Source: CBDUQI01 sp965369325
Lineage (GTDB): Bacteria > Pseudomonadota > Gammaproteobacteria > Steroidobacterales > JBCBZW01
Length of the DNA: 48,891 nt
Assembly (NCBI GenBank): GCA_965369325.1
Contig: CBDUQI010000014.1
Span: 1 to 48,891 of the forward strand
Direction: 5' to 3'
Shown: positions 7,492-16,053 of the stretch, in pieces
Layout of the letters: each line of letters begins with the position of its first letter
Numbering within the stretch: position 1 is the stretch's first letter
Notes under the pieces: model-generated
Told to the model about the DNA's origin: nothing
Database searches by the model: none
Seen by the model: the letters and a program-made list of their open reading frames with translations, nothing else
Position numbers and translations under genes: made by a program

Positions 7492-8556
7492 ATGCGTTTT
7501 TCATCAATTTTATCAGTAACTTGTGCAGTAGCCACGATTTTGGCCGGAAGCCTGCTGAGCGCAGCACCCGCCAAGGCGGCTGGCTCTGCTTTTGCACTAG
7601 AGACAATGTCTGCAGCTGGCGATCGGGCCTCACGGGCCGGGAATCGGCGCAGCAGCGAGCGCGGGAATCGGCGTGGCAACCGCGGTGAGCGGGGCAACTC
7701 ACGCCGCGACGACCAGCGGCGTAACGGACGTGCTGGCCAGGACGAGCGTACCGGCAAAGTCGACCGCGACGTGCAACGCGAGCGCACCGAAAACGGTCGC
7801 AGCCGAACCACAACCACCACTGGCCCAGAAGGGCAGACCGCCACTCGCGAGCGCACCGGCACGGTTGACCCGGAGACCGGCACCCGCACACGGACTGGCA
7901 CGCGCACCGCACCCGACGGCAGTACCTCATCGGTCGAGCAGAATGTCACCCGTGGTGACGGCCAGTTTGAAGGCAGCACGGTCGCGACAGATGCGGACGG
8001 CAATTCACGCTCCCGCGAAACCACCGGCAGCCGCACCGAAACCGGTTTTGAACGTAGTACCACGGTAACGGATGCAGAAGGCAACACCCGCACCCGGGAC
8101 GTCACCGGCAACTACGATGCGGAGACGGACACCTGGAGCAAATCGGTCACCGGCACCAATGCCGATGGTCAGTCGCGCTCACGCGACACTAACGTGACCC
8201 GGAACGACGATGGCTTCTCAAGTAGCACCGTTCTCACAAATGTTGACGGTGAGCAGCGGACAAGAAGCACGTCGGGCGTGTATGATGCAGATAACGAAAG
8301 CTGGACCAAGACGACCAGTAGAACGAACGCCGAAGGCGACACCCGCACACGCGAGACCAGCACCACGCGTACCGAGGATGGGTTTGATCGCAACACTACC
8401 GTCACGGGCAACGACGGCAGAGTCGGCACCCGCGATGTTACTGCGGTGTACGATGAAGAAACTGACACCTGGTCCAGGGACGTTGAGCGTTCTGTCACAC
8501 CGCCTGAGCAGGTGGGCGACGAATTACCGGTAGAAACCCCGGCAGATTCAGAGTAA
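7492..8556 (+). CDS. Exported arginine/threonine-rich repeat protein
   Basis: The 354-aa protein has a Sec signal peptide (residues 1-29, ending APAKA). A strongly basic Arg/Gly/Asn-rich region follows at about 43-110, then a Thr/Arg/Asp-rich repeat region. Three copies of a 56-aa unit begin at residues 185, 241 and 297; each holds a TVTDAEGNTRTRDVTG-like half and a YDAETDTWSKSVTGTN-like half. Partial copies occur earlier (about 140-184). The alternating polar pattern suggests beta-rich repeats with calcium-binding-like DADG turns. I recognise no family. It is monocistronic and ends in a strong terminator. Location is probably periplasm, outer surface or medium. Confidence 0.75.
   Translation: MRFSSILSVTCAVATILAGSLLSAAPAKAAGSAFALETMSAAGDRASRAGNRRSSERGNRRGNRGERGNSRRDDQRRNGRAGQDERTGKVDRDVQRERTENGRSRTTTTTGPEGQTATRERTGTVDPETGTRTRTGTRTAPDGSTSSVEQNVTRGDGQFEGSTVATDADGNSRSRETTGSRTETGFERSTTVTDAEGNTRTRDVTGNYDAETDTWSKSVTGTNADGQSRSRDTNVTRNDDGFSSSTVLTNVDGEQRTRSTSGVYDADNESWTKTTSRTNAEGDTRTRETSTTRTEDGFDRNTTVTGNDGRVGTRDVTAVYDEETDTWSRDVERSVTPPEQVGDELPVETPADSE
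8044..8530 (+). repeat. 168-bp coding repeats (three copies, last one shortened)
   Basis: The 56-codon units begin at about 8044, 8212 and 8380. They are diverged in DNA but clearly alike in protein: GF-x-x-[ST]-T near the start, a central YD-x-[ED] turn and a TW[ST] pair. Divergence suggests an old duplication under selection for the protein pattern. Confidence 0.75.
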
Positions 8557-8614
8557 CGCTCTGACACTTCCACACTCTGCGCCACACGGCTTGCTGGAGG
8601 CCGGCGCAGATACT

Positions 8615-8652
8615 AAGGCCGAATGTAGTTCGCTACATTCGGCCTTTTTTTA
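8615..8652 (+). terminator. Strong intrinsic terminator
   Basis: A perfect 14-bp stem (8615-8628 with 8633-8646) closes a TTCG tetraloop and runs into a T-tract. It ends the transcript of the repeat protein at 7492-8556. The opposite strand has no comparable U-run. Confidence 0.93.
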
Positions 8653-8682
8653 TGCAATTATGGCGCAATCAGGCGCGGTCGC

Positions 8683-9021
8683 TCAGCCAAGCTTAGCCCC
8701 CAGCGGTACCTCACGTTCAGGCACGCACAACACGACCTCGCCGCCCGGTTGATAAAACCCTGTCACCAGACACTCAGACATAATCGGTCCGATTTGCTTC
8801 GGCGGAAAATTCACCACCGCCACTACCTGCCGCCCGACCAGATCCTCAGGCGAGTACAACTCAGTAATCTGCGCGCTCGACTTGCGCACCCCTATTTGCT
8901 CACCAAAGTCCACGTGCAGGATGTAGGCCGGCTTACGCGCCTGCGCAAACACCTCAGCTTTCGCCACCCGGCCGACGCGCAGTTCAACCTGGGCAAAATC
9001 CTCCCAGTTAATCTCGTTCAT
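8683..9021 (-). CDS. csaA: CsaA-like tRNA-binding (EMAP/OB-fold) protein
   Basis: The 112-aa protein is a stand-alone tRNA-binding OB-fold of the CsaA type. It has an FAQVELRVGRV start strand, a KPAYILHVDFG segment with IGVRKSSAQIT, then VVAVVNFPPKQIGPIMSE and a C-terminal VVLCVPEREVPLGAKL tail, all characteristic of CsaA. The length equals the family norm (about 110). CsaA has been described as an export chaperone that binds tRNA-like structures; the role here is inferred. It overlaps the 3' end of the upstream hydrolase gene by 14 bp, so it is probably translated from the same mRNA. Confidence 0.9.
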   Translation of the reverse strand: MNEINWEDFAQVELRVGRVAKAEVFAQARKPAYILHVDFGEQIGVRKSSAQITELYSPEDLVGRQVVAVVNFPPKQIGPIMSECLVTGFYQPGGEVVLCVPEREVPLGAKLG

Positions 9022-11137
9022 TTACTCTCCCTGCCCGGGCCTGCGTCGCATTCGCGAAGTGCCAAAGGTCCAGCGCACGTGCACGGACTCGTGGCGCATC
9101 CTCCTGCAGCAAAAAGCCCTCTGCTATCAAATCATCAATCGCACCGCTGACCTTTTGCAGGTAATCCGCGCGCGTCGGGTACAGCTCCCGCAAGTGTGGC
9201 CTGGGGTCTGCGACCGCCTTTGCGTTGGCCGCATCCAGCGGCAACGGGGCAAACAAGCCGCGGAAATCAGCCATCTCCGACGCATTCGGCAAGCCATCGC
9301 GCAAACTCCACGGCGTGTAAGTGGCCACCGGCACCTGCACCTCTACATTGCGCACACCGCCCAACTCATTTCCAACCCCATCCACGCTCGCCACCCGAGA
9401 AACAAACGCCGGGCCCAGGTGCGGCGGTTGTTTGTGCACAATGCCCTTGCGCCACTGCGGGCCATAGTCGGCGCGATAGGCTTCATGCGCGAACGCCGGC
9501 GGCGTGAGCCCGGCAACGTCCGGCATCTGCAGCGCATCCACTGCCTGCAGCGTGCCCGCCTTCAAACTCGGATAGCGACTGGGCGGCGGCGCACGGTCCA
9601 GCGCCACCCACTGCACCAAGCGGTTCAGCAGCGCACGCAAATTCACCAGAAAATCAACGGGATTCCCGCGCCATACGTCGGCCCCGGGCAGACGGCGATC
9701 GGCAGCAGGAGGCCACCTGCCAACGAAATGCTGGCTTGAGGAGAAAGCGTACAGGCGTTCGTTAGGCATCGGGGCCATGTCGCCTTCGCCATCCGTGGTG
9801 GTGTGAATCAACGAGGCCGCTCGGCCCCAGTACTCGTAACCGGTGTTGGTCACCATCATGCGTGGCAGCAACGCGGGGGCCTGATAGATGCTCAACAAGC
9901 CATCTTCAGCACACCCCTCCTCGCACAGCGGGTCGCGTTGTGCCGCGCTGGTAAAGGGGAACAAATCGGTGGGATAGAAAAACGCTGCGTAGCGATGGCC
10001 ATCCCGAGAAGGCTGTGCAAAGCGGTGGTTAAAACTGCCACGCCCGGCCCCTGCGGTATGGATGAGCAGCCCGTCGAATGCGCGCCGGCCCGACTCATCC
10101 GCGTTGAAGCCCTGATACAGAAACTGGCGCAGGAAACGGCCGGTCTGCGATACCCCGAAACCAATCATGTGCTTCACCCCAAACGGGCCATCGGCACCAT
10201 TGTGTTTGGCGTAAGCGGCGACGTCCCGCATCGCGGCCAGACCCAACCCAACTACCCGCGGATCGGACGCGGGATAGACCATCTCGTAGATATACCCGGG
10301 CGCGAATCCGCGAGGCGCGTGTAGATGCGTCAGGTCCGCGACCGCCCGGCCGTCCATCTCATTGGCAAACGACCACAGGCGCGAAGGCACCCCCTCGCGC
10401 ACGCCCTCGCGCGTACGCCGCCGGGTTAATACCGCGGCCCTGGAGGATGGGTCGGACACCGGATAGGCCCAGTGCTCGCGATGCGCGAGCGCCAGTACCC
10501 GCGTCGCCTCATCCACCACCCAGTCGCTGCGTACCTGCCCCGTGATACGGCCTGTATCGAGACGGGCCACCGGCACCTGCAGTCTTACCCGCCCAGGCGC
10601 CGGGGGCACGTCAAACTGCCAGCCCACCCACATGATGGTCAGCCCCATGCGCATCAGCAGGCCGTCGCCGAAGGCGGCCGGTGCCTGCGGATCCAGAGCC
10701 CTGCGGGTGGCCGCGTTAAAGTAGCGCAGCGACGCCTTGCCGCCGCGATTGCTGATCTCCAGCAACCCCACACGTGGCGTGTCAGGTGCTTCCAGCGGGC
10801 GCAATAACACAAAATCGGCAGTGGCTCGCACCCGCCCCTTAGTATCGCGCGGGGCATGCGCGATATCGACCACCGCCGCATTGGCGGGCGCAGCGGGGTC
10901 GAAGGCAAAGTGAATCAGCCCACTGAGCTGCTCGTAGGGCCCAGTCTCACCAAACGGCTGCCCGTTAAGCACAGGCTCGCGCTGGTGAATTTCTACGCTG
11001 TCGACGGCGGCCTGCGCGCTCACAGCGCCAAGCAGGAAGGCCATGCCCATACACGCGCTGGCGTACGTGCGCAGCAATACGGTTAGCGGCACAGGCCCGG
11101 CCTGAGGCTGATTAGCTGCGGTGCGGGACGAAACCAA
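9008..11137 (-). CDS. Large exported alpha/beta hydrolase-domain protein
   Basis: The 709-residue frame encodes an exported protein of the alpha/beta hydrolase domain family seen in many environmental proteobacteria. A hydrophobic signal (MGMAFLLGAVSAQA) precedes mature sequence at AVDS. The GFGVSQTGRFLRQF segment carries the likely nucleophile serine, and a DGLLIHTAGAGRGSFNHRF segment is typical of the family. Most such proteins are annotated only by domain; esterase activity on complex substrates is a guess. The start is uncertain: TTG at 11137 gives a long polar leader, while an in-frame GTG at 11092 gives a normal signal peptide. It follows gltA by about 46 bp and overlaps csaA. Confidence 0.8.
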   Translation of the reverse strand: MVSSRTAANQPQAGPVPLTVLLRTYASACMGMAFLLGAVSAQAAVDSVEIHQREPVLNGQPFGETGPYEQLSGLIHFAFDPAAPANAAVVDIAHAPRDTKGRVRATADFVLLRPLEAPDTPRVGLLEISNRGGKASLRYFNAATRRALDPQAPAAFGDGLLMRMGLTIMWVGWQFDVPPAPGRVRLQVPVARLDTGRITGQVRSDWVVDEATRVLALAHREHWAYPVSDPSSRAAVLTRRRTREGVREGVPSRLWSFANEMDGRAVADLTHLHAPRGFAPGYIYEMVYPASDPRVVGLGLAAMRDVAAYAKHNGADGPFGVKHMIGFGVSQTGRFLRQFLYQGFNADESGRRAFDGLLIHTAGAGRGSFNHRFAQPSRDGHRYAAFFYPTDLFPFTSAAQRDPLCEEGCAEDGLLSIYQAPALLPRMMVTNTGYEYWGRAASLIHTTTDGEGDMAPMPNERLYAFSSSQHFVGRWPPAADRRLPGADVWRGNPVDFLVNLRALLNRLVQWVALDRAPPPSRYPSLKAGTLQAVDALQMPDVAGLTPPAFAHEAYRADYGPQWRKGIVHKQPPHLGPAFVSRVASVDGVGNELGGVRNVEVQVPVATYTPWSLRDGLPNASEMADFRGLFAPLPLDAANAKAVADPRPHLRELYPTRADYLQKVSGAIDDLIAEGFLLQEDAPRVRARALDLWHFANATQARAGRVNERD

Positions 11138-11183
11138 GGCATGGCGGCGCAGGTGACCGTCCGCACCCCGTTGCTGCCTGCGG

Positions 11184-12473
11184 CTAGCGCTGGTCCAGCG
11201 GTACGAAGTCCCGCCGTGCCACGCCGGTGTACAACTGCCGCGGACGACCGATTTTCATCTTGGGGTCCGCCAGCATTTCCATCCAGTGCGTAATCCACCC
11301 GACGGTCCGGCCAATCGCAAACATCACGGTAAACATGTTCACCGGCACACCCAAGGCCTGATAGATGAGGCCTGAGTAAAAATCGACGTTGGGGTATAGC
11401 TTGCGCTCGATAAAGAACTCGTCTTGCAGCGCGATCTCCTCCAGCCGCTGGGCCAGTTCCATGCGCGGATCGTTGCCGTAACTCTCCAGCACTTCGTGGG
11501 CAATCTTGCGGATAATCTTGGCGCGTGGATCGTAGTTGCGATAGACCCGATGGCCAAAACCCATCAGCCGGAACGGATCGTTACGGTCTTTCGCTTTGGC
11601 CACGTATTTATCAATCTGCGAGACATCGCCGATTTCGTTCAGCATCTTCAGCACGGCCTCGTTGGCCCCGCCATGCGCAGGCCCCCAGAGGCATGCGGTG
11701 CCGGCGGCGATCGCCCCATAAGGGTTTGCGCCCGAAGAGCCCGCCAGTCGCACCGTGGAGGTGGAGGCGTTCTGCTCATGGTCGGCATGCAGAATAAACA
11801 GCACGTCCAGCGCCTTTTCCGCCACCGGATCCACTTCGTAATCCTCAGGCGGCACGCCATACATCATGCGCAACATGTTGCCTGTGTAGCTGAGGTCGTT
11901 GCGCGGATACATATAGGGCTCGCTGACTGAGTGCTTGTAGCACGCGGCCGCGATCGTGGGCATCTTGGCGATCAACCGAATGGCGGTTGTCATCCGGTGT
12001 GCCGGATTGTTGATGTCCAGTGTGTCGTGGTAGAAGGCGGACAGCGACGCCGTGCAGGCGGTGAGCATAGCCATCGGATGGGCGTCGTAACGGAAGCCAT
12101 TCAGGAACGAGCGCAGGCCCTCGTTAATCATGGTGTGGCGGCTGATGGTGTACTCAAATTCCTCTTTCTGCGTCGGCGTTGGCAGCTCGCCGTGCAGCAG
12201 CAGGTAGCACACCTCCAGGTAGTTGCATTGTTTGGCTAGTTGCTCAATCGGATAGCCGCGATACAACAGCTCGCCCTTACCGCCGTCCAGATAAGTCACC
12301 GCACTTTTGGTGCTGGCGGTGGCGACGAATCCGGGATCCAGCGTGAAGTGGCCGGTCTCCTTGTACAGCGACTTGATGTCGATCACCGGGGCACCATTGG
12401 TCCCTTGCAAAATCGGCAGGTCAACGGTCTTTTGGGACGGCTCGAACAGAAGCTTAACGGACTCGTCAGTCAT
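11184..12473 (-). CDS. gltA: Citrate synthase (type II)
   Basis: The 429-aa protein aligns along its length with hexameric-type GltA (E. coli, 427 aa). It shows the DPGFVATASTKSAVTYLDG N-terminal block, the LLLHGELPT segment, catalytic histidines in the HADHEQNAST and MGFGHRVY segments, and the DVDFYSGLIY-type block (here NVDFYSGLIYQALG) with the active-site Asp. It condenses oxaloacetate and acetyl-CoA in the TCA cycle. The ATG at 12473 is chosen over 12500 and 12485 because family similarity begins there (MTDESVKLL). It is not next to the sdh/suc genes that often flank gltA in gammaproteobacteria. It is divergent from the HDAC-like gene across about 130 bp. Confidence 0.96.
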   Translation of the reverse strand: MTDESVKLLFEPSQKTVDLPILQGTNGAPVIDIKSLYKETGHFTLDPGFVATASTKSAVTYLDGGKGELLYRGYPIEQLAKQCNYLEVCYLLLHGELPTPTQKEEFEYTISRHTMINEGLRSFLNGFRYDAHPMAMLTACTASLSAFYHDTLDINNPAHRMTTAIRLIAKMPTIAAACYKHSVSEPYMYPRNDLSYTGNMLRMMYGVPPEDYEVDPVAEKALDVLFILHADHEQNASTSTVRLAGSSGANPYGAIAAGTACLWGPAHGGANEAVLKMLNEIGDVSQIDKYVAKAKDRNDPFRLMGFGHRVYRNYDPRAKIIRKIAHEVLESYGNDPRMELAQRLEEIALQDEFFIERKLYPNVDFYSGLIYQALGVPVNMFTVMFAIGRTVGWITHWMEMLADPKMKIGRPRQLYTGVARRDFVPLDQR

Positions 12474-12602
12474 ATCTGATCTCATTTGAGGTGATAACAA
12501 CGATGCCGCGACATAACATTGCGGCAGCTTCGCGGGCCGCTAGTGTAAATTATGTGCGACCGACCGGCCAGTATGCCCCCTGAAAACAAGTGAGGCGAAC
12601 GT

Positions 12603-13526
12603 ATGAAAACGGCCTACCTGACCCACCCGAAATGCGCGCTGCACCACAATGCAGCGAACCATCCGGAGCAGCCAGCGCGCATTGAATACATAGATAAGCT
12701 TCTGAAAAAAAGAGGATTTACGGACAAGATGCGCAAGTTGGTGCCGCCGCGCGCCAGCACCAGCCAACTCTTGCGTGCGCACTCCCAGGCGCATATCGAC
12801 CGGCTTTTCGCGCTAAGTCCCGAATCAGGCTTCGCGGCCATTGATGCCGACACCGCTATGAATCCGCAATCGCTGGACGCCGGCCTGTTCGCCGCTGGCG
12901 CCGTGGTGCTGGCGACCGACACGATACTTGCTGGTGAAACCGATGCGGCCTTCTGCAATGTGCGCCCACCGGGGCACCATGCCGAGCGTGACACGGCCAT
13001 GGGTTTTTGCCTGTTCAACAGCATCGCTGTGGGCGTGATGCATGCGCTCACTCACCACCATCTGGAGCGCGTCGCGGTCATCGACTTTGACGTGCATCAC
13101 GGCAACGGCACCGAGGACATCCTGCAAGGCGAGCCGAAAGTGCTGATGTGCTCCACCTTTCAGTGGCCGTTGTACCCGGGCCGCCTCGGCGCGATGGAAC
13201 CCGGCCACATGGTGAACGTGCCGCTCGAGGAGGGTGCGGATGGCGCCGATTTACGTCGGGCCGTCGCCGAGCACTGGCTACCCGCACTGCGGGCGTTCAA
13301 ACCGCAGCTGATGTTTGTTTCCGCCGGCTTCGATGCCCATCGACTGGATCCACTGGCATCACTATCCTTCACCGAGGAGGACTACGCCTGGACCACCGAG
13401 CAATTGGCGAAGGTGATGAACGAGACGGGCAAAGCGCGGATCGTGTCCGCGCTGGAAGGGGGATACCATTTGGAAGCGCTGGCGGCAAGCGCGGCAGCAC
13501 ACGTACAAGCACTACTTGCTAGTTAG
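12603..13526 (+). CDS. Histone deacetylase family (class II-like) amidohydrolase
   Basis: The 307-aa protein has the arginase/HDAC fold. The paired histidines are H125/H126 (RPPGHH), the zinc ligands are D163 and H165 (DFDVHHGNGT) and D244 (AGFDAH), and the transition-state tyrosine is Y288 (LEGGYH). Bacterial members deacetylate polyamines, acetyl-lysine or other acetylated amines; the substrate cannot be fixed. A GAGG site sits 8 nt before the ATG. It is monocistronic, divergent from gltA, and marks the last GC-rich gene before the lower-GC island. Confidence 0.93.
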   Translation: MKTAYLTHPKCALHHNAANHPEQPARIEYIDKLLKKRGFTDKMRKLVPPRASTSQLLRAHSQAHIDRLFALSPESGFAAIDADTAMNPQSLDAGLFAAGAVVLATDTILAGETDAAFCNVRPPGHHAERDTAMGFCLFNSIAVGVMHALTHHHLERVAVIDFDVHHGNGTEDILQGEPKVLMCSTFQWPLYPGRLGAMEPGHMVNVPLEEGADGADLRRAVAEHWLPALRAFKPQLMFVSAGFDAHRLDPLASLSFTEEDYAWTTEQLAKVMNETGKARIVSALEGGYHLEALAASAAAHVQALLAS

Positions 13527-13554
13527 CCAAGCGAAGCGGCGATCACGTGATTTC

Positions 13555-13585
13555 GAAAAAAGACAGCCTCTCAGCACGGAGAGGC
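13555..13585 (-). terminator. Intrinsic terminator of the Ig/PKD-like gene
   Basis: On the minus strand a 7-bp stem (GCCTCTC with GAGAGGC, 6-nt loop) is followed by a U-rich run (complement of 13555-13564). It lies just after the stop of the gene at 13612-14622. On the plus strand the hairpin has no T-tract, so it is unlikely to end the HDAC transcript. Confidence 0.8.
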
Positions 13586-13611
13586 CATCTATTGCGCAGC
13601 ATCGGGCAATG

Positions 13612-14622
13612 CTAGTGGGGAGTGCCCGATACGGTGAGATACGCCACGTCTGCACTCTCTTGTCCGCTAATGTCGGACACGTATAGCCAAACCTCAACCT
13701 CTTCACTGGCGATGCCTAGCCCAACGCCGTCTTCGCTAGCTATCCAGATATGCGGCAGCGTTAGATCAAACAAACCGAAAGGCTCGAAGCTTCTAATAAT
13801 CTCGCCCGATGGACGCTTGATCACCCACTGCAACGTGAGCGGAGCTTGGTACTGCCCCCCGGCCGGGTCCACCACAACTCCGTACAGGTAGTTTGATATA
13901 TTGGCCGACGTAAAGGCGTGTACTGTCGGACGAACGATCGTTGCGAACGGCGGCGCGTCTGCTGGAACCGCTTGAACATCCACCAACACAGAGTCGCTAA
14001 CGGTTACTTGAGGATCTTCAGGATCCCGTGCCGTAACTGTGACCGTTCGCAGCCCCGGCGTGCCAAACGTAGTCACCGCAGAGCACCCTAGCGGCGAACT
14101 GGACGACCAAGCATCGTGTCTATTGCTGCTCGCCCAACTGACATCCGGATAACAATCGGACTCCAGAACATTTGCGTCGAAACTCACAGGAACACCCACG
14201 AAGTACTCATCTGCAGAAACCGGATTGACTATCGAGATTTCCGGCAGTGTATTGCCAGTGTAGAAGGTCACAGAATCTGTCGCCAAAGAGCCGTCGCTGT
14301 CTGATGCCTCCGCTGTAACCGTGAACACACCCAGCTCCTGCAGCGACCTTGAGTAGGTTGTGTAACCGTTCCGATTGACATAGCTGTAACCCCAGGCGCC
14401 GCCATCGCCCGACCAAGACACCCTTGTCCCTTCGCCAAAACCGTCCTCAGTATCGTTGAATCGTGCGGTAAAGGTCACGCCAAAGCCGCGCGGATGTTGG
14501 GACACTGTTTGCCCAGCACTCGGCGCTTCAATGGTAAGGACGGGTGGAACATTCCGTGCCGCACAGATGGTTGGCAACGCAGCGATCACCGCCATTGCCC
14601 AAGAGATTTTTCGTGTACTCAT
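13612..14622 (-). CDS. Exported protein with Ig/PKD-like beta-sandwich domains
   Basis: The 336-aa protein has a short Sec signal (MSTRKISWAMAVIAALP, likely cleavage after ICAA). Three beta-sandwich modules of Ig/PKD/cadherin-like character follow, each opening with a P-x-[IL]-x-I-x-x-P motif (PPVLTIEAP, LPEISIVNP, PPFATIVRP) and ending in TVTA-type strands (FTVTAEASDSDG, RTVTVTARDPEDP). These modules usually mediate adhesion or carbohydrate contact; no catalytic motif is visible. The ATG at 14622 is chosen over the frame's first codon at 14706 because the signal peptide begins there and a GAGAG site precedes it. The gene is single, with its own terminator, and is AT-richer than the flanks. 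Confidence 0.75.
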   Translation of the reverse strand: MSTRKISWAMAVIAALPTICAARNVPPVLTIEAPSAGQTVSQHPRGFGVTFTARFNDTEDGFGEGTRVSWSGDGGAWGYSYVNRNGYTTYSRSLQELGVFTVTAEASDSDGSLATDSVTFYTGNTLPEISIVNPVSADEYFVGVPVSFDANVLESDCYPDVSWASSNRHDAWSSSSPLGCSAVTTFGTPGLRTVTVTARDPEDPQVTVSDSVLVDVQAVPADAPPFATIVRPTVHAFTSANISNYLYGVVVDPAGGQYQAPLTLQWVIKRPSGEIIRSFEPFGLFDLTLPHIWIASEDGVGLGIASEEVEVWLYVSDISGQESADVAYLTVSGTPH

Positions 14623-14916
14623 GGTGAGATACTCTCGTTGTGTGAGTGGGTCTGAGTTCCAAATCGTGTGATAACGAATGATTTGCCTACCCAGGCTGTT
14701 GTGCACACTACGGAGTATTCCTAATGCAACGCCGATGTTACAGATAGAAAAATAACTACAAGATTTGCTAAAAACGCATCACGCCAATTACGTAATCTGA
14801 AAAGACCTTTTTCGAAATTCCTACCAGACTCCCGCTCTCGCCATGGCGTGCGCCTCACCACTCGGCCGGATGCCTCATCATGTCACTCGAGCCTCGGCGC
14901 ACCTGCTTTCGCAGCT

Positions 14917-15762
14917 TCACGCTAGGATAGCCAGCATTTCATCAAGGGAGCGGGCGTAGCCCTCCACAAGCCGCGCCCCTGAGGATGTTAGTCGACAACA
15001 TGCAAACTTGCTGGGCTGCTCTGCTTTCGTTATGACGGCTTCACGGCAGTAGAAATAGGCCTCTTCGATTCGTGCGGGAGAGAGGAGCTCGCTAACGTCG
15101 CGTCGTAGTTCAGCGATCGCGTCGAACACCGTAAACCGCTCCGAACCATCGCCCTGCGATAAACGTCGTTCGGCTAACCACTGCACTAGCAAACGATACT
15201 CCTCGATCGTTTCGAAGCGATTGAGGAGCTTAAACGCTTCTCCTGTCGGTAACTTTGGCTGTAACATGTCGCCACGTACAAAAAGCAACTCCTTACACCA
15301 GTCTTTCCATACCTCAGTGGTACCAATCATCAGACGGTAGGCTAAGTCTACAGAAAACGTCTCGCGTTCTTGTCGGCATCTAACGTCCAGCAACCGCGAA
15401 ATCGACGCCGGCCAATCGATCGCAGACACAAACTGCGGAAAAAGTTCATCTAGCTTTTCACTAGGGCGACAAATAGTACGCTCACCAAGGGTACCCTCGC
15501 GTCCAGTATCAATATCAATGTACCCAATAGCTTCCAGGTAGAACATAGAATTTCTCAGGACATGTGGCGTCGCCACCGGGTTGTAGGTCCGCTTGTATAG
15601 CTCCTTCAAATGTCGGAACTCAGTCCCGTCATAGAATCGGAATTTCAATAGAAATAGCAAAGGCCAACATATACCAAGGTATTTATCCAACGGCAGCCAA
15701 CGCAAAAACGTAGCTTGAAACTTGCGCAGGTGTTGCAGCGTCGCTAGGTGCGTATTTGACAT
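14917..15762 (-). CDS. Hypothetical protein, possible winged-helix-like N-terminal half
   Basis: I do not recognise this 281-aa soluble protein. The ATG at 15762 is favoured because an excellent GGAGGGAG site lies 6 nt upstream; the longer frame to 15861 lacks one. Residues about 60-110 (a VLRNSMFYLEAIGYIDI segment, then a Gly-Arg turn and a PSEKLDELF strand-helix) have the helix-wing pattern of winged-helix proteins. The C-terminal part is helical with several Arg/Glu-rich segments. It has no signal peptide, membrane segment or catalytic motif. Codon use is less GC-biased than in the flanking housekeeping genes. A DNA-binding role is only a guess. Confidence 0.65.
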   Translation of the reverse strand: MSNTHLATLQHLRKFQATFLRWLPLDKYLGICWPLLFLLKFRFYDGTEFRHLKELYKRTYNPVATPHVLRNSMFYLEAIGYIDIDTGREGTLGERTICRPSEKLDELFPQFVSAIDWPASISRLLDVRCRQERETFSVDLAYRLMIGTTEVWKDWCKELLFVRGDMLQPKLPTGEAFKLLNRFETIEEYRLLVQWLAERRLSQGDGSERFTVFDAIAELRRDVSELLSPARIEEAYFYCREAVITKAEQPSKFACCRLTSSGARLVEGYARSLDEMLAILA

Positions 15763-15904
15763 TGACGCTCCCTCCAGTGACAGAAAACAAAGTCCGATGA
15801 AAAGATGGCGAGACACTGTAACCCGGGAGCAAAAAACAAATGGTTTCCGAAGTGTTTCCAAGAGGGCACAAATGCGTCCCGCTTGTTTTTAACACTGAAG
15901 CGAC

Positions 15905-15947
15905 CAAAAAAAATAGACTGGCAACCGCATGATTCGACGGCCAGTCT
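15905..15947 (-). terminator. Intrinsic terminator of the beta-repeat protein gene
   Basis: On the minus strand an 8-bp stem (AGACTGGC with GCCAGTCT, 17-nt loop) is followed by eight U residues (the A-run at 15905-15913). It lies about 110 bp after the stop at 16054 and before the start of the 281-aa gene, so the two minus-strand genes are probably separate transcripts. Confidence 0.8.
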
Positions 15948-16053
15948 TCTGCAAACTCGACAGCGGAAGGTCGCCGTAATTTTTAGCTCCTGAGCAACCT
16001 GTTGAGTTCAGGTTTTTTTGATGCTCTGCGCGTTAGCAAGTTAGGTACTCCAA

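Noticed and set aside
7871..8530. CRISPR-like array in the repeat gene region
   Set aside because: Repeats are 168 bp, diverged, in frame and code for a conserved protein pattern; there are no short identical repeats with unique spacers.
11083..11298. 71-codon ORF bridging gltA and the hydrolase gene on the same strand
   Set aside because: It overlaps both conserved genes in another frame and lacks a ribosome site.
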